Positions 1-6,588 of a stretch of 14,022 nt of DNA are shown here, one piece after another. A model generated the notes under the pieces. It ran no database searches. It was not told the DNA's origin and saw only the letters and a list, made by a program, of their open reading frames with translations. The position numbers and the translations under genes are program-made. Source of the stretch: Anaerolineales bacterium UBA6668 (lineage in GTDB: Bacteria; Chloroflexota; Anaerolineae; Anaerolineales; UBA6668); the NCBI GenBank assembly GCA_002455215.1, contig DKKK01000037.1:1499-15520 (forward strand), written 5' to 3'. Positions within the stretch are counted from its first letter, which is position 1; every line of letters starts with the position of its first letter.

Positions 1-270
1 GTGAAAACAAATCATTATGCAGGTTTGTCGCCAGATAAGTGGGAAACAACCTAAAATAGCACCGTCAAAATTCAGCATAATCTCTCAAGCTGAAAAATCT
101 GTGTTAAGGACAGATGGACTGCCGACACGCTCCTGATTCGGTACGCAGATTGAACGGATTAGACGGATGACCCAGTTCAGAAGAGTGAGTTTTCTCCCGA
201 CAGCGAAAGCAGAGACGCGGTTACGGGGCTAGAGTGATGGACTCAGTAACAAGCATCCAACAGTTCATCG
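1..270 (+). ncRNA. Structured RNA; probable group II intron domain I remnant
   Basis: This stretch has no open reading frame of note on either strand but is dense in local helices on the plus strand. Visible pairings are AGGTT 21-25 with AACCT 48-52, TTCAGC 71-76 with GCTGAA 89-94, ATCTGT 97-102 with ACAGAT 110-115, CCGA 122-125 with TCGG 138-141, TGAAC 151-155 with GTTCA 175-179, a GNRA-capped helix GCGAAAGC 203-210, and GTTAC 220-224 with GTAAC 246-250 enclosing GAGT/ACTC. A GTGGGAAAC element (39-47) and serial hairpins of this kind are typical of domain I of bacterial group II introns, and the window opens with GTG. The fragment stops at the 3' end of the convergent comM gene. No maturase gene and no domain V follow, so it would be a 5' remnant. 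The family assignment is from memory of intron layout, not from an alignment; another structured RNA remains possible. Confidence 0.5.
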
Positions 271-1809
271 TTAGGTTTTTTGGCGGGGGCGATATTGTAA
301 CGCTTCGGCAACATGTTGGGGCTGAATTTTGTCGCTATTTGCCAAATCTGCCACAGTACGAGCTAGTTTAAGCACTCGATGGTAGGCACGCGCACTCAAT
401 TGCAATTGTTGCATTGCCCGGCGTATCAGAGCTTGCCCGGTTTCATCCAACTGACAATGAACGCGCACATCTTCCGGGCGCATATCGGCATTGGTCAGCA
501 CACCTCGTTGTTTGACAGATGCAAAGCGTTGGCGTTGTCGCTCGCGTGCTGTCTCAACCCGTAGTTGAATTTGCTCGGAATTCTCGCCCAGTTGTGCGCC
601 ACTTAATTTTTCAAACTCTACCCGCGGCACTTCAATATGGATGTCAATGCGGTCTAACAGTGGACCGGAAATACGCTTTTGGTAGCGTGTCACCAAAGCA
701 GGAGCGCATGAGCACTCGCGGGTGGGGTCGCCATAATACCCGCACGGGCAGGGATTCATCGCCGCACACAACATAAAATTGGCAGGAAAGGTGAGCGAAC
801 CATGTGCGCGGGCAATCGTCACCGTTTTGTCTTCCAGCGGTTGTCTGAGTACTTCCAAGACGCGCTGGGGAAATTCGGGCAATTCATCCAAAAAGAGCAC
901 GCCACGGTGGGCAAGTGAGATTTCTCCCGGGCGCGGAATATTGCCACCCCCCACCAAACCGGCATGGCTGATGGTATGATGGGGCGCACGAAAGGGGCGT
1001 ACCGTCATCATCGGGCTATCTTCTGTCAGTTGGTCGGCAATGGAATACACGCGCGTCACATCCAGTGCTTCGTCAAAACTTAGGCGGGGCAGGATGGAGG
1101 GTAAAGCACGTGCCATCAGCGTTTTACCTGCACCAGGTGGACCCGACATCAGCAGGTTGTGCGCTCCCGCCGCCGCCACTTCCAAAGCGCGTTTTACATG
1201 CTGTTGCCCACGAATTTCACGGAAATCGGTGGCATACTGCTGGTGCAAGATTGCATCGGCTAGATTGACTTCAACTTGTGCTGGGGTTATCGGTGTCAGG
1301 TTGGATAGGTGATGCACGAGTTGGCGTAAATCGGCAATTGGATAGACTTGCAAACCGGGCACCAATGCCGCTTGGTGGGCATCTTCGGTGGGCACAAACA
1401 GGTGTGTAATCCCTAGCTGGCGTGCTAGTGCCGCCATGCTTAACACGCCCCGTACATGGCGTACACTGCCATCCAGCGATAGTTCACCAATAATAAAGGC
1501 GTTTTCCACGCTTTCGGGTTGTAGCTGACCGCTAGCAATCATTGCGCCAACCGCAATTGGCAGGTCATAGGCAGGACCTTCTTTGCGGATGTTGGCAGGG
1601 GCTAGATTAACAGTCAGTCGGTGGGCAGGGGCTAAAAAGTCGCTGTTTTTGAGTGCGGCTTGCACCCGCTCACGCGATTCTTGCACAGCCGTATCGGGTA
1701 AGCCAACTATGATAAATGAACGCAAACCACGATTCTCATAGTCTACTTCCACTTCAATTTTGACTGCTTCGATCCCAGCCAGGGCACAGGAAAATACTTT
1801 AGCAAGCAT
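271..1809 (-). CDS. comM: YifB/ComM-family magnesium-chelatase-like AAA+ ATPase
   Basis: This encodes 512 residues, the normal length for ComM/YifB, a hexameric AAA+ helicase that promotes branch migration during natural transformation in some bacteria and is widely conserved in non-competent ones. The N-terminal Lon-protease-S5-like domain (about 1-170) contains GLPDTAVQESRERV (36-49). The ATPase core has Walker A GPPGAGKT (223-230) and Walker B GVLFLDEL (303-310). A cysteine cluster C354, C356, C366, C368 in the MNPCPCGYYGDP region is characteristic of the family. The C-terminal Mg-chelatase domain runs to the end. The reading frame extends 22 codons further upstream, but the ATG at 1809 gives the canonical MLAKV start and is preferred. 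A TATAAT (1817-1822 on the minus strand) lies 7 nt before this ATG and no Shine-Dalgarno is seen, so the mRNA may be leaderless. The gene points toward the intron-like element at 1-270. Confidence 0.95.
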   Translation of the reverse strand: MLAKVFSCALAGIEAVKIEVEVDYENRGLRSFIIVGLPDTAVQESRERVQAALKNSDFLAPAHRLTVNLAPANIRKEGPAYDLPIAVGAMIASGQLQPESVENAFIIGELSLDGSVRHVRGVLSMAALARQLGITHLFVPTEDAHQAALVPGLQVYPIADLRQLVHHLSNLTPITPAQVEVNLADAILHQQYATDFREIRGQQHVKRALEVAAAGAHNLLMSGPPGAGKTLMARALPSILPRLSFDEALDVTRVYSIADQLTEDSPMMTVRPFRAPHHTISHAGLVGGGNIPRPGEISLAHRGVLFLDELPEFPQRVLEVLRQPLEDKTVTIARAHGSLTFPANFMLCAAMNPCPCGYYGDPTRECSCAPALVTRYQKRISGPLLDRIDIHIEVPRVEFEKLSGAQLGENSEQIQLRVETARERQRQRFASVKQRGVLTNADMRPEDVRVHCQLDETGQALIRRAMQQLQLSARAYHRVLKLARTVADLANSDKIQPQHVAEALQYRPRQKT

Positions 1810-1816
1810 GACACTA

Positions 1817-1822
1817 ATTATA
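1817..1822 (-). promoter_or_regulatory. Candidate -10 box of comM, possibly leaderless
   Basis: On the minus strand a perfect TATAAT is followed by seven bases and then the comM ATG at 1809. Initiation at the usual distance would fall on or next to the A of the start codon. There is no Shine-Dalgarno sequence between box and start. No convincing -35 hexamer is present, so this is a candidate only. Confidence 0.4.
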
Positions 1823-1856
1823 TACCGAAGGAAAGTTTTTTTAGGCAAAATCGCCG

Positions 1857-1887
1857 GGCATAGTCGGTAAGCCATACCGACTATGCC
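1857..1887. repeat. Perfect 13-bp inverted repeat upstream of comM
   Basis: GGCATAGTCGGTA (1857-1869) and TACCGACTATGCC (1875-1887) are exact reverse complements separated by five bases (AGCCA). The element lies 48-78 bp upstream of the comM start, upstream of its candidate -10 box, and overlaps the degraded 3' end of the pseudogene. It could be an operator for comM, a terminator of minus-strand transcription from upstream, or a small mobile-repeat relic. The flank on the minus strand has only a short T run (GATTTTG), so a classical intrinsic terminator is not clearly supported. Confidence 0.6.
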
Positions 1888-2393
1888 GAATTGATTCGCT
1901 GATAACGCACGTTCAGCACCTCGCTAGGGGTAGCCTGGCTTTCAGCCCAGTGGGATGCACACCATTAACGAACAGCCGTTTTCCATTACCTAGGGTGAGC
2001 GGGTAAATCATCAGCCGAAACTCATCTACCAAATCATGTGCTAGCAAAGTTTGTACCCAATGCCCGCTACCCCAAACGTGCAAATCTGCTCTAACTTTTA
2101 AGGTCGTTACTGACGCGTGTATTGGAAGTAACATATTTGGTAGCCGTATTCACTTCCGTTCAAATATCCACATGATTGCTCCAGTCAGGCTCCCAGATCT
2201 CAAAGGTTTTTCGTCCCAAAAGCAGGTCAAAATCCGAGTGCATTTGTTTGGGCATCGCCGTTGCTCGTAGTGCGTCTGAGTAGGGCGTAATTTCCCCCGT
2301 GTGTAAAGCCGCCACTGCAATCTTCATCTTGCCCGCCTGAGCTTGAATCACACCATCCAGTGTGTTGTGTTCCAAAACAATAATTTTTCTTAT
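1881..2393 (-). pseudogene. Decayed dihydrofolate reductase family (RibD C-terminal-like) gene
   Basis: Pieces of a single DHFR/RibD-C family protein lie in order on the minus strand but in different frames. The expected start RKIIVLEHNTLDGVIQA begins at 2390 and is preceded by ATA (2391-2393) where ATG would be expected. GGQDEDCSGGFTHGG lies in a shifted frame (2337-2284). PYSDALRA and FDLLLGRKTFEIWEPDW return to the first frame. A TGA at 2160-2162 interrupts, followed in frame by NTATKYVTSNT. A frameshift, apparently with a deletion of some residues, leads to ADLHVWGSGHWVQTLLAHDLVDEFRLMIYPLTLGNGKRLF. A last shift leads to ESQATPSEVLNVRY and a stop at 1881. The intact family is roughly 180-200 residues and is often annotated as an uncharacterised or antibiotic-resistance-associated reductase. 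Several independent lesions make sequencing error an unlikely sole cause. Confidence 0.85.
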
Positions 2394-2528
2394 ATAAGAA
2401 TAAACTTTAGGCGAACAACCAACGATGCTTTATGTGTGCCAAACACAAAGTTTGTGGTATTTAGCACCGGTGAGAGTACCAGAACGCTGTAAAACCAACC
2501 GGATGCTGAACAATCGAGCGGAAACGTT

Positions 2529-3386
2529 TTATTGCGCCATAACGGGCGAATAATCCACAAACTTGCCCCCTTCATATACTAACCAAGTGCGGCTCAGCGG
2601 GTAAGGCAAGGATGCAGTTTTTTGGAGTAATTCTTCAATAATGGTGGGAATGTTTTTGTTGTTTTCTCCACCAAAAAGGATTAAATCGCGATTGAGTGGG
2701 AGTGCTAACAAACGTCCTTGCACTTGGGCTCGCAAATAATTAATGCTGGAAGGTGAAAGCAACACCGCACTTTCGTAATTCCCATCCACTTTAGGGAGCC
2801 ACATACCATTACCACCCAACCACTCTATTTTGAAACGTTTACGGAAGTTTTCGAGTGCCAAGTGAAAAACCCCATCTATACTTAAGCCAAGGGTTTCCAT
2901 GTCATTGGAATCCAAATAGCGCATACCATTTGGCAAATCCTGTACAAAACACACTGCCAAGTTAGAAGAAAATGGCATAAAAATGGGCTGGGGCGCAGGC
3001 ACAGCCTCTTGCACTTGGCGTTGTATGGCATCAATGAAGTCCATTGGTTTTAAGATGGCTAAAATACTCTCCCGTTGCATTTGGAGCTCCAGCGTTGAAG
3101 TATCCAGTGTGGCGTGTTGGAGCAACTTTTTAATTAAATCATCATATTCACGCCCATTTTGTTGATAGACGCGGTAACTATTGCCCAAAAAGCAGGTATT
3201 GCTTGCGCCATCCGGCGATTTTATTGTCAAATGCTCTTCGTCTGGTTGCTCAATGGCAAGACCAGGTTTGTGCTTGTGCAAGGCACGCACCACTCGCTCG
3301 CGGAATTGCGCCAGTGTAAAGGTGTAATGTCCAAATAGGTGTGGAATGCCAAGTTGTGCGGCTATCCAAAGCAGAATTGATTTCAT
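2529..3386 (-). CDS. DUF1444 family protein (YtpQ-like)
   Basis: This encodes 285 residues with no signal peptide and no clear membrane segment beyond a mildly hydrophobic N-terminus. The C-terminal half resembles the DUF1444 family (Bacillus YtpQ): LPNGMRYLDSNDMETLGLSIDGVFHLALENFRKRF, then GGNGMWLPKVDGNYESAVLLSP, then RDLILFGGENN and a PYPLS segment near the end. That order matches the family as I remember it; its biochemical role is unknown. The start at 3386 is supported by GGAGAG nine bases upstream on the minus strand. The gene is divergent from the pst operon and shares the 341-bp control region, but nothing links it functionally to phosphate. The 135 bp beyond its stop, toward the pseudogene, contain only a weak CACAAA/TTTGTG dyad (2444-2456). 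Confidence 0.75.
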   Translation of the reverse strand: MKSILLWIAAQLGIPHLFGHYTFTLAQFRERVVRALHKHKPGLAIEQPDEEHLTIKSPDGASNTCFLGNSYRVYQQNGREYDDLIKKLLQHATLDTSTLELQMQRESILAILKPMDFIDAIQRQVQEAVPAPQPIFMPFSSNLAVCFVQDLPNGMRYLDSNDMETLGLSIDGVFHLALENFRKRFKIEWLGGNGMWLPKVDGNYESAVLLSPSSINYLRAQVQGRLLALPLNRDLILFGGENNKNIPTIIEELLQKTASLPYPLSRTWLVYEGGKFVDYSPVMAQ

Positions 3387-3501
3387 ACTAAAACGCTCTC
3401 CAAAAAATCATTTACAACTCGCGCATATTGTTCAGCTATTTGCGGTGTTGGGTGTGTTTAGAACCACCTGTCCCGTGCCAGATGCGGAAGGCAATTTTGT
3501 T

Positions 3502-3544
3502 CCCGCCAATGATGTTCAGTGTAACCCGCCAATGGGTTATTGGC
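3502..3544. repeat. Direct repeat CCCGCCAATG with adjoining small dyad
   Basis: CCCGCCAATG occurs at 3502-3511 and again at 3525-3534, a 23-bp offset of about two helical turns. The second copy overlaps a small dyad GCCAAT (3528-3533) / ATTGGC (3539-3544). The repeat lies in the gap between the DUF1444 gene and the Pho-box array and could be a protein-binding site for either promoter. The rest of 3387-3588 shows no convincing gene. Confidence 0.35.
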
Positions 3545-3588
3545 AAGGAAATGCGGCAAAATGTAGATTTGCGCATTTCTTAAATTTA

Positions 3589-3639
3589 TTTAATCAAAAC
3601 TTGAACAAGATTTAATCCAGATTTGCGGCTGGCTTAAAC
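3589..3639 (+). promoter_or_regulatory. Pho box: tandem 7-bp direct repeats on an 11-bp period
   Basis: Units begin exactly every 11 bases: TTTAATC (3589), CTTGAAC (3600), TTTAATC (3611), TTTGCGG (3622, degenerate) and CTTAAAC (3633). Four-base spacers separate them. A related CTTAAAT lies at 3579-3585, one base out of register. The pattern fits the PyTTAA-type repeats bound by PhoB/SphR-family response regulators, known in cyanobacteria with the same 11-bp period. The last good unit ends 9 bp before the -10 box and no -35 hexamer is present, as expected of a PhoB-type activated promoter where the box replaces the -35. No PhoR/PhoB gene is present in the window, so the regulator is inferred. 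Confidence 0.8.
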
Positions 3640-3648
3640 TTGTGTTGC

Positions 3649-3654
3649 TATACT
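3649..3654 (+). promoter_or_regulatory. -10 box of the pst operon promoter
   Basis: TATACT matches the TATAAT consensus at five of six positions. It lies 9 bp downstream of the last good Pho-box unit, and the sequence 17 bp upstream (around 3626-3631) does not resemble a -35. Transcription would start near 3661, giving a leader of roughly 67 nt before the pstS ATG. Confidence 0.65.
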
Positions 3655-3663
3655 TCGCCTAAC

Positions 3664-3681
3664 AGATTGATGCATCAATCT
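3664..3681. repeat. 18-bp perfect palindrome in the pstS leader
   Basis: AGATTGATGCATCAATCT is a perfect palindrome immediately downstream of the inferred transcription start. It could be an operator for a second regulator, such as a repressor acting just past the start site, or a short hairpin at the 5' end of the mRNA. Its 18-bp perfection is unlikely by chance in a gap of this size, but no regulator family is indicated. Confidence 0.6.
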
Positions 3682-3727
3682 AGCGCAAACACAAAAAAAT
3701 TTCAAATCAGGAGTTTGAAGAAAAATT

Positions 3728-4777
3728 ATGTTGAAAAAAATATTTGGATTGATGGCAACCATTGGGCTAACTGCCATGCTTGCCGCATGTGCGGCTCCCG
3801 CTACGGTTGCTCCCACTGCCGCCCCAATCACCGAAGTCGTTTCCACTGAAGCATCCGCTACAGACGTTTCAGCCGCTGAACCCACAAAAGAAATGATGAC
3901 AGAAGAACACGGCATGTTACCCATGGTGGACCCCACCAGCGTGGAGGGGGATGTCATCACCGCCGGTAGCTCCACTGTCTTCCCGCTTTCCGAAGTGATG
4001 GCACAACGTTTCATTGATGAAGGCTATGCGGGCAACATCACCATTGACAGTGTGGGCACCGGTGCTGGCTTTGAACGCTTCTGCGTTTCTGGCGAAACCG
4101 ACATTGCCAACGCCAGCCGCGCCATCAAAGACAGCGAAAAAGAAGCCTGCGCCGCCATTGGGCGCGAACCGATTGAATTTCGTGTGGGCACCGATGCCTT
4201 AGCGGTGGTGGTTAACCCTGAAAACGATTGGGCAACTGACATAACCATGGCAGAGCTTGCCCTGCTGTTTGGCACAGCCGAAAAGTGGAGCGATGTGCGC
4301 CCCGAATGGCCCGCCGAATCCATTCTGCGCTTTACCCCTGGCACCGACAGCGGCACGTTTGACTACTTTGTGGAAGTCGTCTTTGAAAAAGATAAGACAG
4401 TTCCACTCGCCGCCAAAAACTTACAACTCAGCGAAGATGACAATGTGCTAGTTGCTGGCGTGGAAGGCAACCCATATGCCATTGGCTACTTTGGCTACGC
4501 CTACTTCCAAGAAAATGCCGACAAGCTGAACGCAGTTGCTATTGATGGCGTTGCTCCCAGCTTTGAAACCGCCGAAGATGGCACCTACCCCATCAGCCGC
4601 CCGCTGTTCATCTATTCTGATGCCACCCTCCTCGCCGAAAAGCCCCAAGTTGCCGCCTTCATCAACTTCTACCTGACCTATGTCAACGAAGAAATTGCCA
4701 ACGTGGGCTACTTCCCCGCCAGCGAAGACGCACTCAAAGCTTCTATGCAAAATTGGCTAGATGCTGTTGGTCAATAA
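3728..4777 (+). CDS. pstS: Phosphate ABC transporter substrate-binding lipoprotein PstS
   Basis: This 349-residue lipoprotein captures phosphate outside the membrane and delivers it to PstCA. The N-terminus is a lipoprotein signal with lipobox LAAC and acylated Cys21. An Ala/Thr/Pro/Glu-rich linker of about 50 residues (22-75) tethers the binding domain. Phosphate-binding loops typical of PstS are visible: AGSSTVFP (79-86), NASRAIKDSE (128-137) and PGTDSGTFDYF (204-214). The start at 3728 is set by the signal peptide. The upstream AGGAG (3709-3713) is 14 bases away, which is long, so GAAG (3717-3720) may serve instead. It is the first gene of the operon, under the Pho box, and is followed by a strong hairpin, an arrangement that usually gives the binding protein in excess over the permease. 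Confidence 0.96.
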   Translation: MLKKIFGLMATIGLTAMLAACAAPATVAPTAAPITEVVSTEASATDVSAAEPTKEMMTEEHGMLPMVDPTSVEGDVITAGSSTVFPLSEVMAQRFIDEGYAGNITIDSVGTGAGFERFCVSGETDIANASRAIKDSEKEACAAIGREPIEFRVGTDALAVVVNPENDWATDITMAELALLFGTAEKWSDVRPEWPAESILRFTPGTDSGTFDYFVEVVFEKDKTVPLAAKNLQLSEDDNVLVAGVEGNPYAIGYFGYAYFQENADKLNAVAIDGVAPSFETAEDGTYPISRPLFIYSDATLLAEKPQVAAFINFYLTYVNEEIANVGYFPASEDALKASMQNWLDAVGQ

Positions 4778-4794
4778 ATACTACCTAGATGATG

Positions 4795-4826
4795 CGCTGA
4801 GCGAGGGGAACACCCCTCGCTCAGCG
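4795..4826 (+). terminator. Strong hairpin after pstS (attenuating terminator or mRNA stabiliser)
   Basis: CGCTGAGCGAGGGG (4795-4808) and CCCCTCGCTCAGCG (4813-4826) form a perfect 14-bp GC-rich stem with the loop AACA. The tail TTCTACTATATT is only moderately T-rich. Placed 17 nt after the pstS stop and before the rest of the operon, it probably causes partial termination or protects the pstS message from 3' decay. Confidence 0.75.
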
Positions 4827-4932
4827 TTCTACTATATTCGGTACAGACGAGAATGGCACTTTCTCCCTTAAGAAAAAAGGCGCAATTCTAACCCGTGTTG
4901 AACACAAGCTTAGCCAATCCCCGAACCAATTT

Positions 4933-5370
4933 ATGAAATCAGTTTTATTTGTTTGCACACACAATAGCGCACGTTCGCAAATGGCAGAAGGCTTACTGCA
5001 AAGTTTGGGCGCAGGGAGCTTTTCTGCTTTTAGTGCCGGCACAGTTGCCACAATGGTGCGCCCCGAAGCAGTTGAAGTGATGCAAGAACTTGGAATAGAC
5101 ATTAGCCATCACACGTCCAAAATTATTGAGCAATTTTTGCACCGAAAATTTGATTACGTGGTGACCGTGTGCAACAACGCCTTAGAAACTTGCCCTTTGT
5201 TCCCTTTAGCTCAGCATCGCTTGCATTGGAACATCTCCGATCCTGCCAGTGTGCGCGGAAGCTCGGAAGAACGCTTAGCCGCTTTCCGCACAGCACGCGA
5301 CCTGCTCCACCACCGAATCACAAGCGAAATTCTGACTGTAGGGGAATCGGGTGAACCCTTTGTGAGATAA
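4933..5370 (+). CDS. arsC: Thioredoxin-coupled arsenate reductase (LMW-PTP fold)
   Basis: This encodes 145 residues of the low-molecular-weight tyrosine phosphatase fold. The P-loop CTHNSARS (8-15) has nucleophile Cys8 and Arg14. Cys80 and Cys87, in CNNALETCP, have the same spacing from the first cysteine as Cys10/Cys82/Cys89 of the staphylococcal pI258 enzyme, and the acid Asp103 is in ISDP. SHHTSK (58-63) also fits. These features indicate an arsenate reductase reducing arsenate to arsenite via a triple-cysteine relay and thioredoxin, rather than a tyrosine phosphatase. The gene lies between pstS and pstC. The ATG at 4933 gives the canonical MKSVLFVC start, with no evident Shine-Dalgarno. 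The 155-bp gap from pstS contains the hairpin and no second convincing Pho box. No arsenite efflux gene or ArsR is seen in the window. Confidence 0.9.
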   Translation: MKSVLFVCTHNSARSQMAEGLLQSLGAGSFSAFSAGTVATMVRPEAVEVMQELGIDISHHTSKIIEQFLHRKFDYVVTVCNNALETCPLFPLAQHRLHWNISDPASVRGSSEERLAAFRTARDLLHHRITSEILTVGESGEPFVR

Positions 5371-5442
5371 TGATTCAAAACGTATCCAATCGGCAATTGT
5401 CTTCGCTGTCTTTCTACCTAGCTCAACCCCAACCTTTCTTGT

Positions 5443-6588
5443 ATGAATACTACTCTGCACCAAAAACTCAAAAAGCAACCCCGATGGCACGAAGCGTTGA
5501 TACAAGCCAGCTTATTTGCTTGTGGGGCAATCTCCATTGTCACTACAGTAGCCATTGTTATTGTGCTCTTCACTGAGTCGTTTGGTTTTTTTGCCCGCAC
5601 GCAATGGCAAGAAAGCCGGATTGAAGTTGCTATCGATTATCCTGCCACCGCTACTGAAATCCAACTCGCCGCACAGGGAGACACCATCGAAAATGGCACG
5701 CTCATCCGTCTTGGCTCCGAAGAACTCCGCATCACAAAATTCACAACGAATTTAGCCGTGGTGGAGCGGGCGCAAAACGGCACAACTGCCGCCGCCCTAC
5801 ACGCCGAGCAAGCCGTATTCATAGGACGCAAAGTTACGTTGGGTGAATTTTTTGGTGGCACCGAATGGCAACCCCAAATTGGCAAGTTTGGTATCTGGGC
5901 ACTCGTCAATGCTACCCTAATGACCAGTATCATTGCCATGCTCATTGCGCTCCCACTAGGTTTGAGTGCCGCCATTTACCTAAGCGAATATGCCAACCCA
6001 AAAGCCCGCAGTATCATTAAGCCCATTCTTGAAATTTTGGCAGGTATTCCCACAGTCGTATATGGCTTTTTTGCCTTCACCTTTGTCACACCCCTCTTGC
6101 GGCAATTGTTTGGCACTGATGTAGTCGAAAGTCTCAACACGCTTTCGGCAGGCTTGGTGATGGGCATCCTGATTGTGCCCTTGGTCAGCTCAATGAGTGA
6201 AGATGCACTTAGTGCCGTGCCAGATCGCTTACGCCAAGCGGCTTATGGTCTTGGTGCAACCAAATTTGAAACTGCCATTACGGTGGTTGTGCCTGCCGCC
6301 ATCAGCGGGCTTGCCGCCGCCTTCATTGTGGCACTCTCCCGCGCACTGGGCGAAACCATGATTGTGGCACTTGCCGCCGGGGGGGGGGCCAACTTCACCT
6401 TCAACCCTTTCAAAGCCGCCGAAACCATGACTGGGCACATTGTGCGCATTTCCAGCGGCGACCTAAGCTACCAAAGCATTGATTACAGCAGTTTGTTTGC
6501 CATCGCACTCCTACTGTTTGCCATGACACTCACACTCAACATAATTAGCCGCCAAATTGTGCGCCGCTTTCAGGAGAAGTACGACTAA
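5443..6588 (+). CDS. pstC: Phosphate ABC transporter permease PstC, with large external insertion
   Basis: This 381-residue membrane subunit pairs with PstA to form the phosphate channel. Membrane segments are visible at about 20-45, 150-180, 195-220, 235-255, 280-312 and 350-370. The coupling (EAA) loop [21 protein letters not shown] (253-273) contacts PstB, and SRALGET (299-305) is typical. It is longer than E. coli PstC (319). Residues about 52-147, outside the membrane between the first two segments, hold an extra beta-rich segment. Its [13 protein letters not shown]...[21 protein letters not shown] resembles the short beta repeats common in phage and adhesin proteins. A run of ten G (6379-6388) encodes AAGGGAN. 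The start at 5443 lacks a Shine-Dalgarno; the 72-bp gap after arsC shows nothing else. The stop overlaps the pstA start by one base. Confidence 0.95.
   Translation: MNTTLHQKLKKQPRWHEALIQASLFACGAISIVTTVAIVIVLFTESFGFFARTQWQESRIEVAIDYPATATEIQLAAQGDTIENGTLIRLGSEELRITKFTTNLAVVERAQNGTTAAALHAEQAVFIGRKVTLGEFFGGTEWQPQIGKFGIWALVNATLMTSIIAMLIALPLGLSAAIYLSEYANPKARSIIKPILEILAGIPTVVYGFFAFTFVTPLLRQLFGTDVVESLNTLSAGLVMGILIVPLVSSMSEDALSAVPDRLRQAAYGLGATKFETAITVVVPAAISGLAAAFIVALSRALGETMIVALAAGGGANFTFNPFKAAETMTGHIVRISSGDLSYQSIDYSSLFAIALLLFAMTLTLNIISRQIVRRFQEKYD

Noticed and set aside
1913..2375. Two separate short genes (73 and 71 codons) on the minus strand
   Set aside because: They are fragments of one DHFR-family protein split by a TGA and frameshifts, so they are reported as a single pseudogene.
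2444..2456. CACAAA/TTTGTG dyad as a terminator for the DUF1444 gene
   Set aside because: The usable stem is only about five A/T-rich pairs and no T run follows on the minus strand.
2390..2575. Minus-strand 61-codon frame between the DUF1444 gene and the pseudogene
   Set aside because: It overlaps the end of the DUF1444 gene in another frame and has no family signal or ribosome site.
3346..3615. Plus-strand 89-codon frame spanning the pst control region
   Set aside because: It starts inside the DUF1444 gene on the opposite strand, has no ribosome site, matches no family and ends within the Pho-box array.
3589..3639. Reading the 11-bp-spaced repeats as a CRISPR-like or iteron array
   Set aside because: The units are 7 bp with 4-bp gaps, upstream of pstS and next to a -10 box. 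That fits a Pho box, and there is no cas or rep gene nearby.
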